From NCBI GenBank assembly GCA_004352715.1, contig SCFE01000043.1, positions 1,164,017-1,228,016 of the forward strand: a DNA stretch of 64,000 nt, given 5' to 3'. The translations under genes and the position numbers were made by a program. Positions within the stretch are counted from its first letter, which is position 1. Each line of letters opens with the position of its first letter. This document shows positions 24,471 through 36,800 of the stretch, piece after piece. This DNA comes from Hofstenia miamia. Its lineage: Eukaryota > Xenacoelomorpha > Acoela. The notes below the pieces were generated by a model, which made no database searches, was not told the origin of the DNA, and saw only the letters and a list, made by a program, of their open reading frames with translations.

Positions 24471-25227
24471 ATAATGGCCTTGCTAATATGTAGAGACTTT
24501 TAAGTCTCATATAGGATAGTAGTTTAGTTCTTTTGATTTATTTGTTTTTAACATTCTGCACATTTACAAAAGTCATACAATGAAACATAAATTTAAAAGA
24601 TGTATGATTCAAAGTCATGTTTGGATGAAAATATAATTTTATAATTTCTGTAATAGAATCTTCCTTTGGAAATTTACCAAGATTCACAAAATATTTATAT
24701 CTGCAATTTCATGGTTTCTTTCAAAGATTTGACCTCTATTGCTAACTAGACATTCAATATGATTGCTTTTTTGCTTTCATAAATTTGTTGAGGTATAACC
24801 ATTTTCTTCTTACATATTTTTTATCATTAAAAGATTGATTCAAAGAATCTTTAAGCTCATATATATTTATTTGATACTCTATTTCTAAATTTTTTATACT
24901 CTTAAATTTCAGGAAATCTATTTTTACAATAGTTTGCAAAAAACTTATGCTTTTCTTTGATTGATTCTTTTGAAATCCGTATCTTCCAATTTACGAATAG
25001 TGTTCGATCTTCTTTTCATTAATGTAAAGTGTAGACAGATTCTTGATCATTAATTCAAGTGTGTCATCAATTGATTGGATGCTATGGAGATTTAGTCTTT
25101 TGATAAATTGTTTCTCTGATAATGCTTGGTGAATGAATGAAAATACCAGAAGTCAGTTTCAAGAAACATGAAATTTGTTTGATAAAAGTAGCATAAGTAA
25201 TTAAATGAACAGACCCCCAGATTTGGT

Positions 25228-25420
25228 CCTCACTTAGGGGCTTGCAGGTGATAATTTTTGATGCTCAAGCCCGTAAAATAAAAATAGCTCACTCGTAAAA
25301 CTTTTGGACCGCCGGTTCCTCCATAGAAACTTATTGCTGTCCACGAACGCCCGTGTGGATATATGTATATGTCTACCTGCATAATCGTTTAATTTAATAA
25401 ATGCACTTTTATAATCAGGC
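25228..25420. repeat. Dispersed repeat, copy 2
   Basis: Collinear with 9,110-9,330: GCCCGTAAAATAAA, AATAGCTCACTCG, then ACCTGCATAATCGTTTAATT. The class is unknown. Confidence 0.5.
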
Positions 25421-25555
25421 ATGCCCGATCCCGCGTGCTCGGAGTATCCTGCAAAACACTATTTTCAATCCGAAAAATTCTCGTGGGGGCTATAGAAACG
25501 TACGATGGGATCATTTTACCCAGATTAAAATATTTCTTGGGTAACCTAACCCCTC

Positions 25556-25558
<3 letters not shown>

Positions 25559-25586
<28 letters not shown>
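25559..25586. repeat. (TA)n microsatellite
   Basis: About 14 uninterrupted TA units. Confidence 0.9.
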
Positions 25587-25639
25587 CCTCATGAAGTTTA
25601 TCATTATCTGAATAGAATCAAGAAAACGGTTTGCCTTTC

Positions 25640-26440
25640 TGGGTTTTTAAATACGGTGCTGCATATCTTGCTGATCCTATTTGTTAACTATTCAATCTTT
25701 CACTTTACTGTGATGTGTTTCCTGATGCATGAAAAATCGCTAACATTAGACCTATTCCTAAGAAAGCCACCCCTAAGGAACCTAAAGATTTAGGGCCAAT
25801 ATCGCTCCCGCCTATTCTTTCTCGGGTCTTTGAAAGAATGGTATACGACAAATATGTTTCTAACTAATATCACAGATCATTAAGTCCTTTGCAGTTTGGT
25901 TTTCGTAAACAAAGTTCAACAGCATGCGCACTAATAAAGATCCTGCATCAGATTTATAAATTCAGGAGTAGCTATGACTATTGCCGTGTAATTACGCTAG
26001 ACATGTCTAAGGCATTCGACACAGTTAGCCACACAGAAATTATTGACGGACTATCTAGATTGAATCCTCCCATCAATCCTCATATTATGAAGTGATATAC
26101 CAGTTTCCTTACCAGAAGAAGCCACTTCACCACTAAAATGGCCAACATTCTGCAGTTCGTTACAGTGAACTTGGAGTTCCTCAAGGAACCATCAGTCGTC
26201 CTGTTTTTTAACTGTGTTGTCGATAACACCTATCAAATAAAAAACACAGCTAACTTCTCATCAGCTTTTGCTGACGATAATACTCTTATTGTACCTGGCT
26301 TGTACGATGTTGGAGACAAAAGCAATTTTGTAATCAATTCTCTTGAGGCTCATTTTTTATCCAGAAAATTCATTTTAATCATAGCAAGACGAATAAACTT
26401 CTCATTAACTTTGGTCAAAGCTCTGTAACTGAGTTGCAAG
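25640..26440 (+). pseudogene. Reverse transcriptase fossil of a second non-LTR retrotransposon
   Basis: Plus-strand fragments read NIRPIPKKATPKEPKDLGPI and LSRVFERMVYDKYV, then LQFGFRKQSSTACALIKIL and VITLDMSKAFDTVSHTEII, then SAFADDNTLIVPG. These are the canonical reverse transcriptase blocks, with both YADD-type aspartates kept. At least two frame changes and a stop at 26,092-26,095 break it. It faces the fossil at 23,890-24,470 and differs from it in sequence, so it is a separate insertion. Confidence 0.85.
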
Positions 26441-26902
26441 ATATCACACAACACATTCATTTTCTCATCACATCAGGAGCATGGCTAAAAAGCTACTAGT
26501 AAGTTGTAGTTATTGGTGAAATTGAAACATCTTGGATTTAGCCAATATGAACTACAAACACTGGGTCGGGTCAACAATTAGTTAGAATTAATCTTCTCGG
26601 GAGTTAGGCCATCAAGTACATTAATTGAAATTGAATGAATATTCTAGTTAAATTATTTAAAGCAGTCACAAACCAGCATTAATTTTTAGGTTTTTACTTA
26701 ATTTAATGAAATTATGCCAAAATATGACATTTCAGATACAAATATTACGGTATTTTTCAAAAAAACAAGTTATGAATTTTATGAATTTATAACTTCCTAT
26801 TTAACTGCACCCAAGATCCGAAAACCATGTCATTTTAAACAAACTGCAAAATAGACCGACAGAAAATATTACGTTTAAGACTTTTGGTTGCTCTAATTAT
26901 AA

Positions 26903-27381
26903 TTATTAAACTCTGTCCCAGTTAATAAGTAAATCGGTGTTTTAGGAAAATGAGGTAGTATGATATAAACACGATTATAATTTCAAGTTTTGATTTTCAT
27001 TTTTTTATAATNACCTGTTCTGAAGGATGAAATCAGTATCACTACTGAATGTGATAATATTAAGGAATAGAGCAACTTAAACAAACTCACCTTATCAGCC
27101 AAAAAATGTAAGCAAATAGCTTTTTTAGGAAGTGTCATTTTCCACTTCCAGAAAACTTGGATGTCGTAATAGNCCAGTTAATAAGTAAATCGGTGTTTTA
27201 GGAAAATGAGGTAGTATGATATAAACACGATTATAATTTCAAGTTTTGATTTTCATTTTTTTATAATATGCACAAGATCCTAAACTACCTAATTCGAGCC
27301 GAAATCATGGTATTAACGCTGTAATAAAACCCCAATTATAGATATAATACTTTACTTATTAACTGGGACAGAGTTTAATAA
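26903..27381. mobile_element. MITE with 31-bp perfect TIRs, containing a false duplication
   Basis: The sequence TTATTAAACTCTGTCCCAGT and the next 11 bases at 26,903-26,933 recur exactly in inverted orientation at 27,351-27,381. About 95 bases of the left half recur after the single N at 27,173, so the stretch between the two Ns (27,012 and 27,173) is probably mis-joined. The real element is likely about 0.3 kb. Non-coding. Confidence 0.8.
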
Positions 27382-27549
27382 AGAAAAACCTCAGTTCTCA
27401 ATTAAAATCGAATGAAAATATATAAAAATTAGATAAACTACGTCCTGAAATGTCAGAAAAACTTGTTTTTTCCATATCATGGAAAAAATATAGCTTTTTC
27501 TTGATAATTCAATTCTTAAATCAAGTTTTATTTCAGAATATATTATTCG

Positions 27550-27628
27550 GTAAACTAGTTGAATTTCAACGGATACCGGATATTCGGTTGTGTAATTACT
27601 GATTTTACCGGATACCGGCACATCCCTA
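27550..27628. mobile_element. hAT-type terminal fragment
   Basis: Read on the minus strand the segment begins TAGGGATGTGCCGGTATCCG and carries further CCGGATATTC-like repeats. This is the layout of hAT terminal and subterminal sequence. The other end was not found. Confidence 0.5.
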
Positions 27629-29420
27629 CTAGAGTCAGCGTGTTATGAAAATAGTATAAATTATTGCTTTTTGTATTACAGATCTAAAACTAAACTTTTA
27701 TAGAATCAGTTAGTCTTACAACCAGATTTGGTTTTCTATTAGAAAAATTGTTTGAGGCTCATGGAACAAACGAGGCGGGCCTTCGGACCCCAGTCTCAAA
27801 TAATGGTAGGTGCTATTAACTCTCCTTAGACATATGATGGTTAATATTTTATCTCATTAAGTGCTTCTCCCGTACACATTGAAGGTCAACATTAGAATAT
27901 AACAGGTATTTTAAATGTGTTTGGTGAACTAAATTTTAAAAATGGGGCATGGTATCCGTGTTTCCTCACACAATTTTGACAAATTTCTTGTATGCAAATG
28001 CACAATCACAATTAAAAGAAAAACAAATTTACACTACTTCTTAAATTAATGTCTAATTGCTAGTGGATCGTGTATGTTAAATCGATTTAGACATCGTTGT
28101 CTACTATCAAAAGAAACGATGTGTGACAATTAACAATTAATATCACATCAGCTTACCAATTTCTCTCCGAAAAATTTTCAAAAGAAAACCAAGATTCACT
28201 TTCATTATAATATTGTAGTTTGGAAATTTATTGTAGATTTACATTGAAATCATTATGGGCATGTGTTTTGTAAATTCATTGACACTATTGAGAAAAAATT
28301 ATTTTAACGATTTAGTTGAATAAGAATTACTCCTCTTAAGGTTTGAACATGACCGCTATCATCCTTAAATACATAATTTAACAGTAAACAGTTTTTCATA
28401 TAACCGTAACTTTAGATGCACTTACTTCAATTCTAAACATCAGTTGAGAAAAGCAACACAGCATAACTTGTTTCAAAAATAAACTAAAATCAGTAATACA
28501 TTATAATACAAATTGATTCAATATTTCTAGGAAAATTTGTAAAATATCAATTTTTTCATTACTATATGAGAAATATAAATGCTACCGCGAATGCTTCCTG
28601 TCTGATGATTCCTTTAAATTGCGAGTAATTCGATTTGATATTTGTAATGCTATTAAGCAAACTTCTCATGATGTTATGAAATGAAAATTTAATAATTATT
28701 TCCTAAAAATCAGTTTTAAAAACATGAATTTAAAATGTAACTATTTCGATTTTTTTTCATATTTGCAATAAGGAAAACAATTATATTAGGTAATTGCTGA
28801 ATGTATACAAACAGTAATGCAAAATACTATTTATTCAATCATATAGTCACAATAAAACACTTTAAATTGGAAGACATTCTTTTTAAGGCCAAGTGAAAAC
28901 AACACTTATATTTGCAAAAATATGATATATGGTAAAACATTACATTAATCAAGCAAATTTCTTTGCTAAAATTAATATATTAAATGACTTTTAAAAAAAT
29001 TGAGGTAAATTTAATTTATATATTAAAACAATGAATGTTTTGTTAACGCAATTTAATTATATCATGGTTAAAAATTTTTTTCAATTGTTTTGAAATGCTT
29101 TTTAGTTACACTAATAGTTCTCTCATCTAGCATTAATGTAACACGACATGTTTCTATTAAATGATTTCATCATAGACTGAAATCTGTTAGGGTGATACAT
29201 TACATTAACATGATGGGTTCACAGAAAGATTCATACTAAATTGATATTTTGAAAAAACGTTGAAATTGGTTCAAAACGTTTTATTTCATTTAAATAAAAC
29301 ACCTATATAACAACCCTGATTAGAAACCACTAACAAAAATAAAGAAAAATTGTGTACTTAGGACACAGATGTGTATAAACGGAGAAAAAATAAATTAACA
29401 TGAAAACATAAAATTCGATG
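27629..29420. other. Gene-free AT-rich stretch downstream of HSPA14
   Basis: No coding or RNA gene is recognised. A small GC-rich island with a GGGCCTTCGGACCC hairpin lies near 27,780; its origin is unknown. Confidence 0.45.
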
Positions 29421-29426
29421 TTTATT
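29421..29426 (-). terminator. Probable polyadenylation signal of HSPA14
   Basis: AATAAA on the minus strand begins about 10 bases after the TAA stop. The 3' UTR would be very short. Other candidates lie further downstream, for example near 29,280. Confidence 0.4.
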
Positions 29427-29436
29427 CTGACAAACG

Positions 29437-30817
29437 TTAAAATTGCACTTCAAAAATATTTTCGATGTAGCCGGAAATCGAAATATCACTTTGTTTCTGT
29501 GATATCTTAATATCTGCAGCCCCATCAGGAGAAATCCTAAATGAAATGACGATATTTAACTCAAGATTGACTTCATTCAACACGAATTCTTTCAACAAAA
29601 CTTCCTTTAATGCATGTTTTGCAAAAAACCTTACAGTGAAGCTTTTATCATTGACAGGGAAATCACGTTGTTCTTTTAATAATAGCGGAGAATTGGGAGG
29701 AATTGCAAACAATTCTTCGTCATTTAAACGAAATAGTACAGAAAATGGTAAGACATTAATACTGCAGTGTTTTTCAGTTAAAACTAAAGGCCCATTTCGT
29801 TTAATTGATTGTTTAGACAACAAAAAAGCTTGCTGAGAAGCACCAATTGCTGATATTTCATCACTTGTATAGGAATTTAGAACCTTTGCATTAGAAAATA
29901 AAGCAGAAACGATGGATTGCAATTTTGGCATTTTCATACTACCACCAATACATAATAGTTTGTCTATGTTTTCAATAGCAAAATCATGTTTGCGAAAATT
30001 ATCAACAATGAAGGATGTAATTTCACCAAAAATTTTTTGAGCAGAATTTTCTAATTTTGCTCGAGAAACGTTTGTCTGGAAATCAAATCCTTCATATAAA
30101 GAATCTATAGCAATTGAGGATGTATTAATTGTAGACAAAATATGTTTACAATTATCCGCTTGCTCAAACAACTTCGCTAATGATCTGGGAGACTCAGCGA
30201 CATTAAGTTTGGATTGTCTTTTAAATTCAAGAGCTAAATCATTAGTAAATGACCAGGTAATTTGGTTACCGCCAATCGCTTCGTTAATACAAGTAAAGCA
30301 ACGAGCTGCCATGCCCCCTACTATATAATATACACACAAAGTGGTTTTATAAGCCCCAACTTTAACACATGCGATATGAAAAGTCGATGATTTGTCTTGA
30401 AGGAATCCATAAGGTAAGATTGAAACAGACATTTCACTTACTACCCTTAGAACATTGAACCCGGCACCTTGGCAGATTTTAACAAGTGAAGTCTTTTGTA
30501 CTAAAGAGAGTGAATCGGAACATGCTATCACAGTATTTTTTGTTGCAGACGAGTGCACTTCTTCAATATACTTAAAAATAATCAATAGAAAACTTTTGAA
30601 TAATTCGTTCACTGGAAAGCTTTTCTTAGCACCATCCAAATTTACTTCAAATGTAGCAACTTCATTTGTACTTTGTGAAAGTCCACATTTGACTTCATTT
30701 GCAGCTAACTCAAATGATGTTGAACCGTTAATAAAATCAATTAAACGGAAAACAGTATACTTCAATTGACGATATAACCCGTGTTTAGCTGCAAGACCAA
30801 ACGCTGTTTCATTTGAT
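29437..30817 (-). CDS. HSPA14: HSPA14 coding exon 2
   Basis: It begins just after the acceptor ATTTTTAG, whose last base is 30,818, in phase 2: the CG left from exon 1 completes an Arg codon with the first A. It ends at TAA (29,439-29,437). It encodes about 460 of the 506 residues with no interruption. Confidence 0.92.
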
Positions 30818-33800
30818 CTAAAAATCAATATTCAATGCTAGTAACAATAAATGCGAATCATTAACTGAAACGCCGTCAATTTCGAATTTTTAACAGAAAA
30901 AGTATTCGAAATTGCAATCTCTACGAATTTATTAATCTCAATTTCAAATTCATTTATAATAGACGTTTTTGTCGTAATGATAGGTTTTATTAGTAAGAAA
31001 ATATCCAAATGCAGGAAAAAAACTTTCAATAGAAAAAATATACGTTTTCTATAGACATAATTTTCTAAACAAATGAAAAGTACTACTAGATGAATAGAAT
31101 ATTTTGCGAAAAAAATATCCAAAATTAAATACATTTGAAGGAACTTGTCAACTGGAGTTAAAAAAACTTTTCAGGCAAGTTTCTTTTTAGCCATAATTCT
31201 AACAATAAAGATTCTTGGTTCAACATGAATGTAAACAATGTCGATAGCGGAGCATTATCAAATTTCGAATTACTACATGACTTGAAAGTATGCTATTAAG
31301 GAGAAGTACAAGAGTATTTTCTGCATTTTAGTATCACGTAGTAATCCAAGAACAACCTAAATTGCTAATTCATTTTATGAAAAAGCACTCATTTAAAATT
31401 CCCAAAACATGTCATATGTGGTGTTTCTAAATATTGTAAGTATCTCAAAGCCAAACTTATTTAATGTATTTGGAACAAAATTCAATTTTCATTTTTAAAC
31501 GTTTTCCAAAGACAATTACCTTACATTTTAATTGCACTCTGAGGTGAAATTGCCCTTAGATTATTTCCGAAGCGATTTTGTCATTTTTAATGGCTTTGTA
31601 TTATNTTAAGACCACCTGAAAATTTTTAAGAATCACTATTTTCAGTGATAATCAACTGTTGTCTCTATACTAGGGGCAGGTATAATGTCTAATGAAAAGA
31701 TTAGAGAAACAAAAACTTATGAATATAATGAATTCATAAGAATATGTCACTTATTTTGAAAAACTACATTCACAATTGATCAAATTAATAAGACCATTAA
31801 CAAAAATTATAGGAAAATCTACAACAAGGACTTTCAATAAAGTGAATTTTGAACTTAGTAATGAGTATGGCCTCCATTCTTGTTGATGACTTCAAACATT
31901 CTTTGTGGCATGCCAGAAATGAGGGTTTCCATGAGGGTAGGAGGAATGTTGCTCCAGCTTCTGAAGATGACATCACGGAGTTCATTTACTGCTGCAAATT
32001 GCTTACCATTTTTGTACACATCTCTTGCCATCCACNTTTAATGTATTTGGAACAAAATTCAATTTTCATTTTTAAACGTTTTCCAAAGACAATTACCTTA
32101 CATTTTAATTGCACTCTGAGGTGAAATTGCCCTTAGATTATTTCCGAAGCGATTTTGTCATTTTTAATGGCTTGTATTATTACATATATTTTTTTTTAGT
32201 CCTGGCTGAACTTAAGTCACTAATATGTTGCATTATACATCATTAGATGCACAGTATTGTATGTAATGTGATGTAAATTTAACGAAATCAATGTCTACAA
32301 TTTATTTCATTAAAAATTGTTTGCTATATACTGTTGATCAAAAATTTAAGACCACCTGAAAATTTTTAAGAATCACTATTTTCAGTGATAATCAACTGTT
32401 GTCTCTATACTAGGGGCAGGTATAATGTCTAATGAAAAGATTAGAGAAACAAAAACTTATGAATATAATGAGTTCATAAAAATATGTCACTTATTTTACA
32501 AAAACTGCATTCACAATTGATCAAATTTATAAGACCATTAACAAAAATTATAGGAAAATCTACAACAAGGACTTTCAATAAAGTGAATTTTGAACTTAGT
32601 AATGAGTATGGCCTCCATTCTTGTTGATGACTTCAAACATTCTTTGTGGCATGCCAGAAATGAGGGTTTCCATGAGGGTAGGGGGAATGTTGCTCCAGCT
32701 TCTAAAGATGGCATCACGGAGTTCATTTACTGCTGCAAATTGCTTACCATTTTTGTACACATCTCTTGCCATCCACACCCAAACATTTTCGATTGGGTTT
32801 AAGTCGGGTGAGCAGGCTGGATGAGGTACTAGAGAGATGCCATTTTCTTGAAAGAAGGTCATGGTGTGTGCAACATGTTGACATAACCATTTGCAGTCTA
32901 ACGACCCTGCACCACCTGAAGCACCATTGTTCTTCTGTAGGAAAAAGCACCCCACACCATGGCGGAGNNNNNNNNNNNNNNNNNNNNNNNNNNNNNNNNN
33001 NNNNNNNNNNNNNNNNNNNNNNNNNNNNNNNNNNNNNNNNNNNNNNNNNNNNNNNNTTCAAAAATCGTCTGATGGTTACTGCACTGCAATCGGCATCAGT
33101 GAGCATCTTAATTTGCCTGGAAGACCTTCCTCTGTCATAAGAAACTACCCTCATAATTCTTCTACCCAATGCGGGTGTGATTTTTGTTGGTCTACCAGTA
33201 GATTTGGCTGTTCTATACCCATCGGGGTCTTTTAGGAAAGTGCAGATCACAGTTTTACTGCGGTGAAGCTCGGCAGCAATTGCACGCTATGACAGACCTT
33301 GTTTGTGGAGTTCAATGATTTGACCACATTCAAATTCAGAGAGTTTGCTTGCTTTTGGCATTGTGATCACTTCCCACCACCAATGACAAATTCAAACTAA
33401 CCTAGAATACCAGTAGGACCCTGGAATAAAACCCTGGTCTTATACTTTTGATCACAACTCAACACGTTGGTTTTTTAAAAATGCAAATTTTAATGAATTA
33501 TAAAAGTAGAATTTTTTCAAAATTTCATATCAGTTTGCTTGTTGTATTAGTAATCCATAGTCATGATATCATATTCATTTAGCAAGGGAGAATTATAATT
33601 TTTAAAACTTTTAAGTGGTCCTAAACTTTTGATCAGCAGTGTATATTTGCTGCTCTCTAGAAATTTTTATCTAAAATTTAGTATTCAGTATATTTTATAA
33701 GCAAATTTAGTTAAAAGAACTGAATCTCTGGCTACTATAAATAAACACTAAATCTAAACAGGCTAATAAAACTTATATATTGAAACTCTATTTAAAAATT

Positions 33801-36800
33801 AATATATGCGTATATATTTTTCCTAAATCACAACCTTTAAATGGAAATCGATTTAGAAGTGCTAGCAGTAAAATGAATAAAATATCTTATTACTAATTAT
33901 ATTTCATTTCCTATTGAAGAAATGCAAAAACTAAATATATACCGGTATGTTAGTAGCCTTAGATAAGATGTGAATAAACAAACTTACATGGCAAGGTGAT
34001 TCGATTTTTAAGGTTCTAAGATAAGAATCAAAATAATCGATTAGTTGACATGCCCTGTAGACTGAACCATCAGAAAATAGAAATAGTTTAACAATATAAT
34101 GTAGTAATTTTCATTCATCTGTCAATATAAATTTNGGGGTATTTTCATAGCACTGTAATGTTACCGTTTTTATATATCAACTACTTGGGAGTGGTGGTAC
34201 ATAAATTAGTGTCATTAAAACAGTGTTTTGTGCAATCAACGCTTTGACAGATCTAATCAGTGCTGATAATTGAAGTTTTGTAAATTCTTCAAAATTGTGC
34301 TTTTTTAGCAAATAAATAATTGGCGAAGGTATAGAAGAGGATGCAAGCGGAAAACGCACACAAAATAAACACCACTATAGGGTAAAATGCAAAAACATAC
34401 ATATATATATATATACTTATACGGGCGCTCAGTATTATGTGAAAAATACTTAGCGCCCGCTGGCCCGAAATTCCATAGTACTTAGCGCCTGCAAGCAGTT
34501 CGGCCGGTTAACGTGAAAAAAATCACAAATGGAGTATGCGTGATAGCTTTAGGAGTCACATAATAGCCACATAGCAAATTTGAGCTCAAGGGAAGCAATT
34601 CTCAAAAAATATATAAAAATGAAAAAAAATAAAAAATATTGCTGAAAAATTTTGATTTATTGTCATTTTAACAGTTATGAATTCGTCTTAGAAGTAATTT
34701 TTACATTTCTAAAAAATTTGGGCGTTGTTCAATACTTGATATTGTTTTAAATTGATATTGGGAGTTTTTCCTTGTAAAAATGAAGTCCGCTTCCGGCCAT
34801 GTCAAAAAATTCCGATTTCAGCCGGAATATGTCCGATTTTGGCCAGTGATTTTATCAGTGTCAGTAAACTGCATGCTTAAGCCATTTCTGATGTCAAAAC
34901 TTGGAAAAAGCATGCGTAGGGTCTAGTCTTCTTTCAAAATAATACNNNNNNNNNNNNNNNNNNNNNNNNNNNNNNNNNNNNNNNNNNNNNNNNNNNNNNN
35001 NNNNNNNNNNNNNNNNNNNNNNNNNNNNNNNNNNNNNNNNNNNNNNNNNNNNNNNNNNNNNNNNNNNNNNNNNNNNNNNNNNNNNNNNNNNNNNNNNNNN
35101 NNNNNNNNNNNNNNNNNNNNNNNNNNNNNNNNNNNNNNNNNNNNNNNNNNNNNNNNNNNNNNNNNNNNNTATATATACATATATGGGCCCTTTGTAACAT
35201 AGTAATTTGAACAAAAATTACAAAGGGCCCTAAACGTTCGATTTTCCTTGTGACAAAGAGCCCTTGTTCGTACAGAACCATTTTTGCTTTTTTTGAGATT
35301 TTTTTACTAATGTGTACTTAAATACATTATTAAATATTGTTTAAACTACTTGTCAAAAATTTTTTTCCCTTTGTAACACCTTCACATATATGGGCCCTTG
35401 GTAACAACCTAAACTGATTAAACCTAATTATGCTGTTGCATTCATTTTGGAATATGGCCAAACAACATTTATTTGTTTTTTTTATTGTTTTTAAGTTAAA
35501 AATTGTTATCCCCAATTTCTAATAAATTAATTACCATTAAACTGTGATTTTGAGGTTCAAATACCTCTAATTTGTGCTGCATTTGAACTAAGCATTTTAA
35601 GAACTCAATTTACATAACTTCAATAAGCTGCAAGTGTTATACTAGCAAGTTGCAACACTTGTGGGGTTATTTCAACAATGCCAAATAGGGTCTACATATA
35701 TGTATATGATTCAAAATTCCACAGGAACCCACAAATGGGGNTTCAAATACCTCTAATTTGTGCTGCATTTGAACTAAGCATTTTAAGAACTCAATTTACA
35801 TAACTTCAATAAGCTGCAAGTGTTATACTAGCAAGTTGCAACACTTGTGGGGTTATTTCAACAATGCCAAATAGGGTCTACATATATGTATATGATTCAA
35901 AATTCCACAGGAACACACAAATGGGGGTCTATAAAAAAACAGACTTCAGATCAGAGTTGCATACCAGTCTGCAGGCTTTACAGACCGGCCGGCTACAGGC
36001 CATATTTTTGCAGGCTTTACCGGCCATAATTAAGAAAGAATTGAGTGGTTTCTCTTAATTACATATTAACCTTTTATATTAAGGTAAATGCTGTAACGAA
36101 TGTAGCCACTGTAAGTAACTTTAATGTGATAGTGAATCCAGTGAAGAAGGAATGTCTCTTACTAGGTGCATGTGATACTGTGGAAAATGCATAGGGAAGT
36201 AAGTCGTAGTAAGGAAATAACTTCAACACGTAGTGGCATCTGCCCTCTATAAAATACATGAAAGCAGGCCAACCTGTTGGTCAGAAGTTTGCAGACCATC
36301 TGGTCGACTCGGAACCGTCAAAATCTGATGGCCTGTGAAAGGTCGACTCAGAGCCGTCAAAATCTGCTGGCCTGTGAACCACTGCTTTAGATTGCTCTAC
36401 ACTGATTAATTAATCCGCATATTACTACTTTAGCTACATAAATAATTTTGATACACAGACAATAATCATGTAATTTTTGAAAAGAATCTGATTATTTGTT
36501 TACTTAAATTTTCACACAACTAACTTCTCTTGTATCATTGCTCAACATTATGTATAATATACCCAAATCACTCATTATTTAAGGGTATCAGACTGTTAAT
36601 ATAGAATCAAATTGAAAAAAAAGCAATAATTTTTTTCTATGATTGTAGACTCAATTTCTAGCCTTTGTTTGGCTACTTAAGACCTTTAAGGAAACATGGA
36701 AATGTTTTAAATGACATTTGGATATCTCATTGCACCAGCAAAATATTGTGTAAATTTAAAAAAATGAAAAAAAATTTTTTTGAAATTTTTTTTCATAGAA

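Noticed and set aside
27768-27800. GC-rich hairpin as a small RNA gene or regulatory site
   Set aside because: A GGGCCTTCGGACCC stem is visible, but there is no flanking promoter, conserved structure or family match.
30838-31134. 98-residue frame just upstream of HSPA14 exon 2
   Set aside because: It lies in the intron, has no family motif and is separated from exon 2 by a clear acceptor site.
31606-32035. Independent second Tc1 insertion
   Set aside because: It is bounded by single Ns and its flanks are duplicated too, which fits an assembly error better.
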